The notes beneath the pieces were generated by a model that saw nothing but the letters and a program-made list of their open reading frames with translations, was not told the origin of the DNA and did not search any database. From assembly GCA_024138025.1 (NCBI GenBank), contig JAMXBD010000722.1, positions 186,001-250,000 on the forward strand: a DNA stretch of 64,000 nt, written 5' to 3'. The stretch comes from Combretum micranthum. Taxonomy: Eukaryota; Streptophyta; Magnoliopsida; Myrtales; Combretaceae. The translations under genes and the position numbers were made by a program. How positions within the stretch are numbered: the first letter of the stretch is position 1; the number at the start of each line of letters is the position of its first letter. Below, one piece after another: positions 36,906 through 49,792 of the stretch.

Positions 36906-38283
36906 CTGCAATGAGACTGTAATCGTCTGGATCAGCTTCATCCCACACATTTTCTCCATCCTCTTCTTCTATTTCTCCTTCCTCAATTGGGGTTCCCTGC
37001 ATAGCATATACCCTTGCTGCTGTCATGGCTTTGCTAGCACTAGCATTTCCATTTTTGGGTCCAGTTGTATTGGCAATGCCTTTAGGATTGGAAGATCCAG
37101 CAACTGCGTTCACTCGTTGTGGACAATGAGTTGCTATATGTCCAATTTTCTTACAAATGAAACAGGTTGCACTATTTTTCTTTGGGCATGCAAAAACCAT
37201 ATGTCCACTTTCGCCACAGTAATAACATTTTTTGTAGATGTGGACAATTCCTCGGGTAATGAGCTCCCTTGCATTTCCAGCACGAAACATTTTCAACATT
37301 CCTATTTTTCACATTTCCCATAGGTTTAAAGAATCTCTTTTTCTTAGGAACGAAGCTTGTCCCTGTCTCCTCAAATGTTCTTTTACCAAATGTCATTCCC
37401 CGTTTCTTATATCTTTCAACTTCATATTTCTTGGCTCGTTCAATGGTTCTTGCTTTTTCAACCATGGCTGCAAAGTTTGAAATTTCAAACTCGGCTAATC
37501 TCCTTTGAAAATTGGGTTCTAATCCTGCCATGAAAGGTTTGCCTTTTTAATTCATCACTATCTCTGTAGGCATCTGGTGCAAATTGAAGTAACCGATTGA
37601 ATTCGTGCTCGTATTCATCAATTGTCTTAATGCCTTGTGTTAGATTCATCAGGTCAGTACTGTACTTTGCCTTTAAACTGCTGGGAAAGTATTCTTTTAG
37701 AAATTCCTGTTTGAATGTTTCCCAATTGATGGGTTGAGGCAATGTCCTCTGTTTAGAGTTCCACCACAATCTTGCTCTCAATCGGAGCAAATAAGTTCCA
37801 TACGGTACTTTTAAAGCTTCCGGTACCTGGAATACATCAAGAGATCGTTCAATTTGAGCTAGCCAGTCTTCAGCTTCCTCTGGCTTACCGGAAATCCTTC
37901 GAAGTACCGATTGCATTTGATGAATTCAGGCAATACATTTCTTTGAGGACGCAATGGTGGTGGCGGTGGTAGTTCTGGTTCATATCTTATTGGTCCTTGT
38001 ACCTCAGCCGCCGATTCATTTGGGTTTACCGGTCCATTTTCTTGAAATTGAGCAGGTGTAGTATATCTTTCATTCCTCCTAGTATTCACAGGAGGAGCTT
38101 CTGGTACTTCAGTTGGAGGTACCGCATGTGTAGCTCGCATATTTTGTAGAGCTTGCAAAATTAATCATTTTGTTGTTGCAGGTTTTTCAACACATCCTCT
38201 AATGGATTTTGAGGTGGTGGAGGAGCATTTGTTGGATTCTCAGATATCCTTGTATTTCTACCTCTGCCTCTTCCTCTTGGCAT
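36906..38283 (-). pseudogene. Element 1 gag (capsid-nucleocapsid), several single-base shifts
   Basis: The ATG at 38283 starts a typical Arg/Gly-rich N terminus (MPRGRGRGR), followed by a Pro-rich region. The Retrotrans_gag capsid domain spans about 37960-37540 (FIKCNRYFEG, KPEEAEDWLAQIE, LLRLRARLWW, FKQEFLKEYFP). Three zinc knuckles follow: CWKCKGAHYPRNC, CYYCGESGHMVFAC and CFICKKIGHIATHC. An acidic tail (EEGEIEEEDGE) ends at the putative intron. The reading frame changes near 38160, 37880, 37530 and 37230, each explained by one base, three of them next to short homopolymers. Gag would form the particle and bind element RNA. Confidence 0.88.
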
Positions 38284-38566
38284 TCTAGTATCATAAAACA
38301 TATTACTTGAGTTAATTAAAAAAACTCATACCTAAAGAGAGATTACAAGTAATCATACATATTTCACATCCATATTTCATAATCAAAACACACATAATAT
38401 TATAGTTAGTGCTTTATGTACAATCCAAAATTTGCACTAACACTAGTTCTATTTTCCTCACACTACTTCAAGGTTATCATGCTTCATACTACATATTTAT
38501 ATGACAATAAGTTCCTCAAAACAGTACATTAGTATATAGTCTATCAAGGCATATATCAAAGCTACT

Positions 38567-39477
38567 CTATGGGCTAGGGTACAGAGGTCCCTTGCCCTTC
38601 TCCCGAGGGCCTAACTGTGGATAGTGATCCTCCTCCTCTGAACTACTGTCATCACTCTCCATCCTCCCTCTACCCCCTGGTGGTGCTAAAGTCAGATTGG
38701 TATCCATCATCCGGATACCTTTAGTAGCAGGTTTCTCCATATCACCAGAAGGTGTCACATCTTCCTCAATCCACCCCCCATGAGCAGTACCAGTCCAGTG
38801 AGCATAATTATAATTGGAGACAAATTTTTCTGCTTCCCTCCTTCTCTTTTTACCTTCTTTTTCATCTATCATGGCTGTAGTCACACTTTGCATAACCACT
38901 GTGGTCTGCACAGCTGCTTGTCTTCTTTTATTAGCTGCTCTCCTAATGGACTGAATCTCACCTTCATCTTCTGGTATGATAGGGGGCCTGTTTGTTAAAA
39001 CACTTCTGGAAGGATGGCTTCTGATCACATGTGTCAGCATCCACTCATCAGGAGCAGTATCCTCCCGAACTAAGGCATGATCATACCTGATATCATGTGC
39101 ATATCCAATCACCTCCAATAGGAATCCAGATCCTAAAGTCTGGAAGATCAGGCCTCACTGATCGGGCTGACAATGAAGGCTATATTGTCAATCTCTATGC
39201 CTCCACCCTTCTGGATGATCAATCTCTCAAACCTGTAGATGGTCTCTACTGCTGTGCCATTATTTGGAAAAGCTCTTTCCACTAAAAACAACCAAGTCTT
39301 CAACATGGGTTGTAAACCTTTCTTCCAAGTGCTGAAAATTTCATCCAGGGTTTTTGTAATGCCAGACAATGCCAAATCTTCTACTAAGACTCGGAGTCGG
39401 CGCCTATAATCAGTAAGTGTCTCCTCCTCCATCATGCTAAAAATTTGCCATTTAATATGACAAACTGCGGGATTGGT
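38567..39477 (-). pseudogene. Element 1 extra ORF upstream of gag (unknown protein, about 300 codons)
   Basis: Two frames (to 39148, and 39118-38567) lie between the PBS and gag. Together they match, in order, a similar ORF in element 2. The first has DYRRRLRVLVEDLALSG, KTLDEIF and IYRFER; a third-frame bridge has PDFRIW; the second has YAHDIRYDH, then a basic helix (KRRREAEKF) and an acidic Ser/Glu-rich end. At least two shifts break it near 39120-39160. I recognise no known domain, and it is not gag, pol or an envelope-type protein: there is no signal peptide or membrane segment. Other plant lineages, such as Ogre/Retand, also have extra ORFs before gag, but I cannot claim homology. Confidence 0.7.
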
Positions 39478-39623
39478 CTGCACACAATAAAATTTGTATG
39501 ATTAGTAATCACACAGATTTTATTCCTAATTGTGCATCTACTTCTTCTAATAACTACCCCATTAACTCACATGGTTCTACTTGAAGCTAAATTGGTACTT
39601 TAACTGCACATTTACTAATTCAC
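39478..39623 (-). other. Putative leader intron of element 1
   Basis: A donor-like AAG|GTGAATT (39623-39622) follows the PBS, and an acceptor TATTGTGTGCAG (ends 39478) comes directly before the extra ORF. Element 2 has the same donor octamer and a U/C-rich acceptor (CTTTACATAG) at the same place. If real, it would bring the extra ORF close to the PBS. The upstream exon offers no convincing start codon here, so this is weak. Confidence 0.3.
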
Positions 39624-39662
39624 CTTCTTACATATATTTGTTTTTCCTATACCAGCAACCAG

Positions 39663-39674
39663 GCTCTGATACCA
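39663..39674 (-). promoter_or_regulatory. Element 1 primer-binding site, tRNA-iMet
   Basis: TGGTATCAGAGC on the minus strand, complementary to the 3' end of initiator methionine tRNA, nine bases after the 5' LTR. Confidence 0.95.
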
Positions 39675-39683
39675 ACTTAAATC

Positions 39684-42600
39684 TGTCACGCCCCGAGGGT
39701 ATTCTAGTAATAACAATCAAGAACCACTTGATTATCATTATTAGGTTACCTTCTAGGAGTGACATGATTTTCAAAAACAGGATCTTTTAGTTGCTTGGAT
39801 GGAATAAACAAACATACATAAGATGTAAATTAGTAAACAACTATCACAACTACTATATTACAGATCATATGCTTCAGAATTCCTTACAACCTTAACTGAT
39901 GATTCTAATGCACATTACATGCACCATAAGACTACTACAGATATAGATATTCTAATTCTATACTAACTAACTAACTTTAAACTTCTGGCTTCTAGTCTCT
40001 TACCGGGACCATGCTCCTGCTAGTAATGAGCCACGGTCGCAGAGTGAACCTGAAAGGACTGTGGGAGTGTGAGCTAAAACACGAGCTCAGTGAGTAACCA
40101 GAATTTATTACACATAGCATACAAGTTATTTAACAATCATATGAAATGCAGCAATCACACAAATGAACATTACAAGCTTGGATAACCCGGAATCCAAACA
40201 GGATGAAGATTTACGCCCTCCCATCGGGGTTGAAGGATCACAATCTATGGTCCACCTACCCAGGAGATACTTAAGCTTTCAGGAAATAACAATCTCAATT
40301 TAGTTATCTCTTTATACTTATCATGTTTCATTATTTATTTCCTGTTTAGCTTTAGAAACTCCATTAAGTGTTAGTTATTCTCAAGTAATACCATAAGCGG
40401 CGTCCTTCGTTTACCATGTAGTTCCTATGGTATTAACAGAACAAAAGTAATCTTGCAATTAACTACTAGCTCTCTGGCCTAGATAATTCAAGCATTACCA
40501 GAGATCCGAGAATCTAACACGTAGTAGGCTACCACTTACTCAATGCTTTTTATGCATAGTATGTATGCATGATTATTTTTCATTATGGTACCAGTAGTTA
40601 TTAGTCAATTTAGGGTGATCAACCAATACAGACAATTCATTATATACTACAAACATTATCTAGATACAGGCAATTGTGTTATCACTTGTTTTAGAGTGAC
40701 ATGGCAATCAATGGAATACAATCCACAACTTTCATATTTTAAACAGATCATCAATTTTCATTATCTTTTTATTGAAGGTTCACTACTAGTACAAGCACAA
40801 CCAATGTAATAAAACTGAATCACTCACCTGCCCATCCTAGTTAATCGTAGTAATCTTCAGGTAGGTCCTCCCCAATACCCGAGTCACCTATTATATTGAG
40901 ATAGATAATAAAAGATTAAAAATTCTAGACTATATAATTTAGTTTCTAAGAATACTTAAATGTCCTAATGGTGGTTGGGTATTTGTTTTATTCTTAGCTA
41001 ATTCTTTTGAAATAGCTTAAGTTCCAAATCTTTGCACCCACGTTTTATTGTATTGGTTCTGGTTGGATATGTGAATCGATCAATTGGGTATTTGAAAAGT
41101 TAATAACTTCATTAATTCATTTTTATTGCCTAAATATATCAATTTTCTTTTAAATTACTTAATAAATTTTTCTTATAGACTATAGATACTTCTATGCTCA
41201 CAAATTTGGAGTATTTAAATTTCCATTGTTATCTGTTTTCATATAGCTATTCTAGTATATACTTAATATTTACTAACTCATAATTTATACATATATATCT
41301 TTTTATGAAAACAATTCACTAATAAAAGAATTTATTAACTTAGTAATAACTATTTTCGAATTTATTTTCCCTTTTCGAAAATCGTAAAAACATTAATAAT
41401 TAACATCAATAATAGTACTAAAATAATTATACTATCAATAATACTAATAACAACAATAATAACAATAATAATAATAACAATATAATTATAACAATAATAA
41501 TAATAACAATAATGACAATAATAATAACAATATTAATAAATATAATAATAATTCAATTTCCGAAAATAAATTGGATGGAATAATTATATTTTATCACATT
41601 AAGAATTATACTAATGGTCTTATATTTTAGTTAAAGTAATTTTGGTCTTACCTTCATATTATTTTTAATAATATTTTCGAAAATTTAACAAAAATTCTTT
41701 TAATAATAAAAAGATTATTAATAATTATAATTAGAAACTTATTATCCAAAATTACTTACTAGGTAATTTATATTTCAAAAACTTCTTTTTGGATTAATAA
41801 TAATAGATTAAGTATTAAAACATTCTACATTTAATAAGTCAGAAAATAATTTTGTTTTTGGATTTAATAAATAAATAAATAAATTTCGGATTTATTATTA
41901 TAATATATTATTACTATTCCAGAAAATGAATAAATGAGGAAAAATATTAAAAACTTCAGAATTACTTATATTAATATTTTATATATTTATATATATTTAG
42001 ATTCGTTTTTCTTTTCTTCTTTTTCTTTTTTTTTTTAAAAAATTGGCCGAGAGGTACACGGGGTGTACACGCCCGTGTACCCAGCCCGTGCTCATCGGGG
42101 GAGCACTGTTCATCGTCTTCCCCGATGAGCCGCGGCAAAATCCATCGCGAATCCCGACGTTAGAATCGGGATTTTGGTTCTAAACTACTCCTAGGAACAT
42201 TAGAAGCCTAAATATCCAAGAAATCTAGATATAAACAACATGTTCATCGTAAATTTGGATCATCGAGCTCGGCTAGGGTTTGGAAAGATTACCTTCGTTG
42301 TGACGTTCCGATGAAATTCGAAGCTTCCAGCTACCTTGGTTAGCTTCCTAAGATGTCTAAGAGTTAGTAGCAATCCTTAAAACTCAATGAAAATTCGTGG
42401 AATAACATCACTTACCTCGAGCTCGTTTTTCACGCGTTTTCTAGGTTTCTGTTCGAAATTTCGAACTGGGTTGATGCGATGGTTTAAAAATTGGTTCCTG
42501 GCTTTGTTCGACTCCTAATAAGCTAGGGATGAGTTCTGGAAGGTTTGAGAATGTTTGGGAATCGTTTGCTTCTCCAACCGAGTTCGTTTGCATATATATA

Positions 42601-43751
42601 TATACATAACCTAGTGCAACTTCCAGCCGCGTTGCTTCTTCGAATCTGAACAAATTGCCCTTGTTTGTTGTTCATTTGATCCTTTGTTTGTTTGTCATTA
42701 AGGCATGTGTGATCTGTCATGTTTTCATTTGCTTTGGAGAAGATTTGTATTGACTTTTACACAAATAATGGAGGAAATTCGGCTCACCAAATTCAAGGAG
42801 ATCTCAGCCCTCCAAACACATCAAATTCGTCTCCAGCAAGCCAAGGTTATATATATATGTATTATATATTAGTTAAATATTATTTAGTTAGGTTTTCGGG
42901 TAGTTTATTACACTATACGATATATTTTAGCTTATATATGTAAGTATATATATACAAAGGTCTTTAATGAATCCTATGAAGTGTTTAGCTTAACAAAAAG
43001 TACAAATTTAAACTTTAATAATACGTATCTAATTGTTTAAGAAAAATTTATCCCACGCGATTTGAGTTTGAAAAGCTTTTCGGGTCAATTTTCGTTTCAG
43101 ACTCCAAGGGCTTTAGAAAACCCTAATTTGGTTATTGGTATGATTCAATTCTATATTTGAAGTCTAGATCTCAAGTTATATATCAATTTATGTTTTTATT
43201 GGTTATTTATAATCCTAACAGTTTATCCTAAGAACACAATTTTCCAACTACAACTCTATTGAATCATTTATGTAATAAAGCTACTAATATATAGGCTATA
43301 CTAGTTATACATTTTAGATTTGGATACTCACTATGAAATCTCATCAATGTAGTTTATTACTAACTAATATTCTCAAATTTTAGGGTTCCAATGCAAGTAT
43401 AGGTTCATTACTATATCCTGGTTTAATTCCAAAGCTCTATTGAATACTAAGATAATCACTTGATATTCATATTTAGGTTTTCCTATATATCCTGTCTGTT
43501 TGACAAAGATTCGGGTTTAGGACTGGAAGTTTCCTTTGATTATAACCTGAATTATTAACTCGGAATACTAAATCTTGTTTTTGGAATCACTTGAGGTCAA
43601 AGAGTTCCTTTTATAAATCTATGAGTCCTAAACCGATCAAATTTAAAGTATCTATGTAATTAGAGTTTCTAATTAATTCTTAAGGTTACTAGTCAACTCA
43701 TAATTTCTAATCTAGGGTTGTATCATATGATGGAAGTTTTCGGGGTTTACA
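39684..43751 (-). repeat. Element 1, 5' LTR
   Basis: 4068 bp; partner of 29339-33405 with the same termini. In sense it starts TGTAAACCCCG at 43751. It carries the promoter that would drive element 1, probably at the TATATATA stretch near 42592-42605, and the triple-hairpin block at 42053-42173, of which the third hairpin has lost part of one arm. Confidence 0.95.
42053..42173 (-). other. Triple hairpin block in the element 1 5' LTR
   Basis: This is the same block as at 31706-31826. Hairpins 1 (42053-42081) and 2 (42090-42130) are unchanged. Hairpin 3 (42150-42173) is reduced to eight-base arms AATCCCGA/TCGGGATT by loss of two bases next to the loop. Confidence 0.8.
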
Positions 43752-43848
43752 GATGGGGGGCATGATCTTCATGAGAGAAAGAGAGAGAGAGAGAGGAGAT
43801 TTGACATGTGGTAGATTTGATGGTGAGGGTATGGTGTTGTAAAGTAGG
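43752..43848 (-). mobile_element. Old LTR split by later insertions, segment 2
   Basis: Continues segment 1 (28740-29338) after the GATGG duplication. It is a G- and GAGA-rich stretch like the U3-side region of related LTRs, and it ends at the GTAGG duplication of the next insertion. Confidence 0.6.
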
Positions 43849-46800
43849 TATAAGCCCAGGAAAATTTCAGTAAATAATTTTTAAATGAACTTAAAAAATA
43901 AACCCTAAAAATGACTCCAAATTAAAACTGAATTTCGACTAATCCTAAATCACGAATGAATCTAGAAATTTCTTAATCTTGAGAAAATGAGATTTCTTAA
44001 AAATAAAATAAGAACTCAACAGTCTTCAAATTCAAAATCGCTATGTACGAAAAATTTCATACTTAACTCTGACTTATAAAATCAAGTAATATAGAACTCA
44101 GAAACGAAATTATTAAAAAGTAAATAACGATAAACCTTCAAAAATAAAACTCAATTCAAGAATTCTGAAAACGTTGAGAGATATTAAATACTTACAAGAA
44201 TAAAATTTAAAATAAATTTCTCAAATTAAATATGTTGTATAAACATAAATCCCCAGTTTTCAAATTGGCAAAGATTTAAACCGGAAAATCACCTGGGAAC
44301 CCTAAGTGGAATACAGTAGTTTAAGTCCGGCAATCTCGCGCTCTTAACCCTAGAGGCCGAGGTGTAGTTTAATTGTGTAAAGTAGCTCTTAGTAAAATAA
44401 GATCGCTTAAAAATATCAGATTGGTAAATTTTTTTACCTATTTCTAACCCGTTCAGATACAGACTTTGAAAAACGTGTCCCGGGGCTCAAGATATAAAAA
44501 ATATACCATTAATACTATTAGACTCGTATTTTCATAAGGATTTCAAAAATATCAGTTTTATAATTTTTCTATAACTAGAAATATCCGATTTTATGATTAT
44601 ATTTGTATTTCTTTACTACCTGTAAGTAACTAGTCTTTTACACTATTCACTTCTATTTCATTACATAATTTTACTATTATCATAAACCCTTATATTTTCA
44701 GATAAATATTTTATATATCATATAAAATTTCGTTTTTCTAAAATTTAGTTAGTTTCGGATTTTTATGAGATCAGTTTTATTTAAGACCCGATACTAAAAA
44801 TAAAATAAATTAATTTAATAATTGAAAAATATTTTAAAAATATTTTTATTTTCATAAAATAATTTTTTATAATTTTTCGGGTTATAAAAATATCAATTAT
44901 AGCTCATATTCGCGTATTTTGATCATACGGGTAACTTATTTGATAATTTACTAAAATAAATAAATTAATTATCTTATTTTAATTATGAAAAACCTGCTAC
45001 AAAATTTTGGAGTAAATTTTCTATTTTTTTCTTATTTTTATTTTATTTATTAAGAAAGTACTCTTACAACCCATACCTTTAAGTACACCTTTCACACATC
45101 ACTTCTTTTTTACTTTAATCTTTTTACTCTTCATTATCACTTCATGGCAAATTTTTCTCTTCTTTTTGGCTACCTTGTCCTTTGAAATACTCCAAAAATT
45201 AATTAAAATAACTCTCTTCCAATCTTTCTTCAAGAAGCTACACATACCATTAATTACATTACAATTCCAAGTCAAAAACTAACTAAATTCCCTCTCTCTC
45301 CTCTCTCTATTTTCACGCCTATTATAGTACTTTAGTTGCTGCCCATTTATTTATTTATTTTACTTCATTAAAGTGTCTTAAAGCTTCTTCTATCTTTCTC
45401 TCTTATTTACACCTTCAAACATTTACCATTCCTTACCTTTTTCTCTCTATTTTTTACCTCTCTTTCTTTCTTCATTTTGTTCTTGTTCTTGCAAGAACAC
45501 TTGCTGCCCCTACTTAATAAATGACCTCCCACACATATTTCTTCAAGATCCTTTGATAAAACTCTTGTCCAAAGCTTCCATAGTTGATGTAGGTAAAATA
45601 TAGTGAGAGTTTCATTCACTAAATGACATTCCATAATCGTAAAAGCTAAGGATGATGATGCCAAAACGAAACACTCCTCTTATCTATGATTATTCTCTTG
45701 TATAATTAATATTTTCTTGCTAAAAGTAGTTATATTTTGCAGATCTAACTTTTTATATAACTTTGCTTATGTTTATGTTTAGATCTATAAGTTTATAGTT
45801 TACTATCATGGATTTCTTCTATATTTATGCTCATAGTAGTTGTAGATCTTGGTTTTGAACTCAAATAAGAATGGTGAAATTTGTATTTAGGCAAGACCCA
45901 TTTTTAAAAACCATTTTCCAAGTGTCAAAATAGAATTTTTACTTGAGATAATGAAGGCTTAGTGTATATATATCATCAAGACTTCATTTTTTATGGTTCA
46001 AAGGTCATTTTCAAAGATTATTTTTCAAAACAAAATTCTATTTCCGGATCTAGACAAAGACATAACTTAAAAACATGTTTTCCAACTCAAAAATGAAGTT
46101 TTTATTCAAGATATGGAAGGCTCTTAAGATAGAATATGCAAAGGATGATTTTTCATAAGTTTAGATAGATTTTATCAAAAGATATGTCCAAAAATAAATT
46201 TTGTAAATTCGAATCTCAACCAAGACCAATTTTGAAAACCCATTTTTCAACAACAAAATGAAGGATTTGTTTAAAAAATGAAAGGCTTATGGAATATGTA
46301 TCAATAGGAGATGTTTTTGATAAGTAAATGGTAGATCTACTAATATAGATTCTCAAAATAGGAAGAGATTAGAAAAAATAAAATTTGAGTTTTATCCTAA
46401 CTTTGTGAAATTCGGATGGTTTCAAGACCATGCCTTAAAAGCCCTTTTATCAACTCCAAAACTTGTGTTTTATATGAAAAATGAAGAGTATAGGTCATAG
46501 ATATCATCAAGTAAAGATTTTTATAAGTTAAGATTGGATTCGCTAAGAAAAATATGTAGAACAAGAAGTAGAAATGAAGTAGGAAAATTTGAGTTGCTAG
46601 TCAACTTAAGAAATTCATAATTTTGGAGTAAGGTCATGAAAACACCTATTTTTCAAACTCAAAATGAAAGTTTTATCTAAGAAATGAAGTCCTTAAGGGA
46701 TAAGTATAATAGAGCCTTAAATTTTAATGCATTAAGCAAGTTTTCTCAAAAGAAATCACTAAAAAACAATTTTTACAAAACTCGGATTTTGGGATGAATC

Positions 46801-48483
46801 ATATTTAAAAAACACATTTACAAAGTGTAAAATGGAAATTTTTGTTGAAAAATAAAGGCCTTGAGGAATATACATAATAAAGGTTTAATTTTAACAAGAA
46901 TAAATATATTTTATCAAGGAATTTTTCTAAAAACAAGTGGGAATTGTCAAGAATACAATACTAGCCTTTCTAAGTTGATTTTTCATAAAGTCTTATAAGG
47001 AAAAAGTTTTCTAAAAATTTCTTTTATTAAAAATCATCAAGAACATGTACATATATATCTCATGACATATCATTTATGATAGTAACTTGTTCATATTACA
47101 TGTATAGTTAATCTATATAGTAGGAACATTACAAACATTTCCAAAACTATTTTTCGGAATTGGAAATTGCTACTTATCGGAACTGATCCTTCTGTTTCGT
47201 GACCCAAACATTCTCAAAATTTGAAAATAATATTATAATTAGATAGATCTTTCGAAGTAGATAAAAATCGATATATAATTTGCTAAATTCTGAGTTAAAA
47301 CGACCAAGTTATGGTCGTTTTAAGTTGGAATTCTGGCGTAGGACGAGAATTACGAATTTTTTAGTTTTGTTAAATAGTTTAAATTAGTTAAGTGATGAAA
47401 TACTTATTACGGTATTTCTTCCTTTTTAGGTGACCCCGAAATCGATGATTCCCTACTACCGGTGATCCAATGGCCGAGTGAGTATTACTTCCGATTTCAT
47501 TTATTGTATGTGATTGTAATGATAGTTGCAGTAGATATTTGGTAAAGATAAAATGGATATGCATGATGGGGATGAATGGGAACTATGTATGGTTATTGTT
47601 GATATGAGAAATGGAATATAAGAATATCGAAGCTGGGTGATTAACTATTGCTTGTATAGATGAATTAGAATTGAATGTTTGCGATTATTTATTGATCACT
47701 TAAAGAATTGGTATAATTGACTATTCAGAATTGAAAATGAATATGGACTCATTCATATCATAAATGGGGATAAAGCATTAGCATTGTTCGATTGTCCATT
47801 ATCCTAAACGATGTAAAAGTCGGTTAATCGAGATCTATAAACGAATTAATGAGTAGGTTAATCGTGATCCACAAATGAATTTATCAATAGGTTGATCGTG
47901 ATTCTAAACAGCGTAGTACCGCAGTATTCGTTAATTTGCTAACCTGGAATGGAAGGCGTAAGTCCATCCACATATGATTTTCGGCTAGTCATATGTTTGC
48001 TGATTCCATATATATGATGCATATCACTTGTCTGACTAATCACTTGTTTGTATGATGTGTTATCTTAGAAGTTCTCACTCACTAAGCTAGTGTAGCTTAT
48101 ACCTCAATAGATGTTTGATTAAAAAGGTTAACTCAAGAATGCTACGTGGGGACTGAGATGTCTAGAGCCGAGTATGACCTTGGGATTTCGGTAGGAAGTA
48201 AAAATACTTGAAGATATTAGCTAGGTTTTGTGAATTGCATTGTAATAGTTTGATGTAGTGAAATCTTTGATGAATTGTAATTGAAGTATAGTGAATTGTA
48301 TTTCCTTTACATTGTTACTCAAGTTGTATCAATATAAAATGTATCACTCCGATGTGTCTCCTCCATATGTTAGACACCTTGTACATAGTATGGAAACCTT
48401 CGCATGACTGAGGCGATCATTCCTAAGCTTTAATATTGTGTATGGCGGACTACCACGTTTAGGGTACCCTTCGAGGCATAACA
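43849..48483 (+). mobile_element. Solo Ty3/gypsy LTR, 4.6 kb, sense on +
   Basis: It is bounded by identical GTAGG pentamers (43844-43848 and 48484-48488). The termini are TATAAGCCC... (a decayed TGTAAACCC) and ...GGCATAACA, so this is the family LTR in inverted orientation. Reverse-complement matches to the other LTRs include the hairpin (47295-47323), the TTCTCACTCACTAAGCTAGT block (48071-48090) and the GGCGGACTACCACG end block. No internal region is present. It is longer than the other family LTRs, partly through extra sequence in its middle. Confidence 0.88.
47295..47323 (+). other. Conserved LTR hairpin, copy 7, perfect 11-bp stem
   Basis: Arms TTAAAACGACC and GGTCGTTTTAA are perfect complements around a seven-base loop. 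Compared with the other copies, both partners of one pair have changed together (T-A to C-G). Confidence 0.75.
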
Positions 48484-48501
48484 GTAGGTTTAGTGATGTA
48501 A
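48484..48501 (-). mobile_element. Old LTR split by later insertions, segment 3
   Basis: Eighteen bases, including the GTAGG duplication, lie between the solo LTR and element 2. They end with TGTAA, the left target site of element 2. Confidence 0.5.
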
Positions 48502-49763
48502 TGTCACGCTCCAAGGGGTACCTTCAACGTAACAGTTCGTCACTCTCAATATTAAAGTTTAAGTATGACAACCTTAGCCATTCCCAAAAGCTTTGATATA
48601 AAGTGTAAGGCGTGCTCTCATAATTTTAGAGGACCATACATGGAAGTATCAAGCTTAAGAAGATATAATAACATATTAAGAAAAGAGGATTCATAATAAA
48701 CATTTATTTATATCAATGGTTTTACAAACTTAGGAACATTTCCCATGATCACTATTCTGTCACAATATATTTGCACATTATTTCTACTACTAAACTTCAT
48801 CTAGAATTTCCTTTATCCAAAAAGAAATTACCTGCCTGTAGGGTCCTTGTGGCCTTAACCATAAATAGGGAAACTGCAAAAGATATCTATGGGGGTATAA
48901 GCTAAAAGGCTTAATGAGAATTATTTCCATAAATAACTTCTTGTTACAAAGCTTCAAACAAGTTAATTAAGCAAACAAATGGGATGCAACATACACATGG
49001 GTAAACAAGGCATATAGTTTTTCAAGAACTATATGTTGAATGGATTTGCGCCCTCCATTCGGGGTTTGGTGATACATAACCTCAAACAAGTATTTTTTTT
49101 TTATAAAAGTTTTATGCTTTCGATCAATATCGCCAAGCACATGAAGTCTACTCGAATTGAGCCTTACTTTCAGATTTTCCGCCAAGCATTTCTTTTTTCC
49201 ATAATGCCGCCAAGTAATTGCTTTCGGATCTTCTGCCAAGTGTTGCTTTCGACATGAGCTTACTATCCTTCTCACCCAAGGATAATAACCCAAAATGCAA
49301 TGTGACTCACTTCATGGTATGCATCAATCCATTTATTTACAATATCATATCATTATTATTATCAAGTTTAAGGTGACCAAGGCATTTCATACAAAGCAAG
49401 GGTTATACTAAAACCAGCATTTAAATCAATTCCGATCTCGATATTCTTAGGATTCTTTCAAATAAATAATTAACATACATATCCATTTTCCTTTTCCTAA
49501 CTCTAATGCAACTAAATTACAAGCACAACAAGTATAGCATTTAACGGAAATAAACTTACGATGCCATGTCGACTATTCCTCTACGCGGATAAGTCGTTCA
49601 CACACTCTTCTTTAATCAAAATAATCTTCGAGATATAGGTATCCTTCATCGGAGTCACCTAGCCAAAGAAAATACCCACGATGAGTATTCTTGATGATTT
49701 TCTTGAATTTTGACAAAACAATGTCAAAAGAACGTTAAAGTTCGTATAAAGGAATGTTCCAAC

Positions 49764-49792
49764 TTAAAATGGTCATAACTTGGTCATTTTAA
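49764..49792 (-). other. Conserved LTR hairpin, copy 5
   Basis: Arms TTAAAATG and CATTTTAA are perfect complements; inner pairs are weaker than in copy 7. Confidence 0.6.

Larger units (their letters stand above)
29339..43751 (-). mobile_element. Element 1: Tekay/Del-type Ty3/gypsy chromovirus, 14.4 kb, nearly complete
   Basis: Both LTRs are about 4.07 kb, end in TG...CA and are nearly identical by eye. The flanking pentamers GATGG (29334-29338 and 43752-43756) are identical, so both boundaries are secure. On the minus strand the order is LTR, PBS for tRNA-iMet, an extra ORF, gag with zinc knuckles, protease, RT, RNase H, integrase, chromodomain-like tail, PPT, LTR. Long LTRs, this PBS and the chromodomain-like end fit the Tekay/Del lineage of plant chromoviruses. 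Coding parts are broken by single-base shifts and a few stops, so the copy is defective as read. It is inserted in an older LTR of the same broad family. Confidence 0.95.

Noticed and set aside
38284..38566. A host gene fragment captured between the extra ORF and gag
   Set aside because: The stretch is AT-rich, has no frame and looks like a simple spacer, as in element 2.
29339..43751. Classification of element 1 as Ogre/Retand or Athila because of the extra ORF
   Set aside because: The PBS matches tRNA-iMet and there is a chromodomain-like tail; I see no dual RNase H and no envelope-type ORF after integrase.
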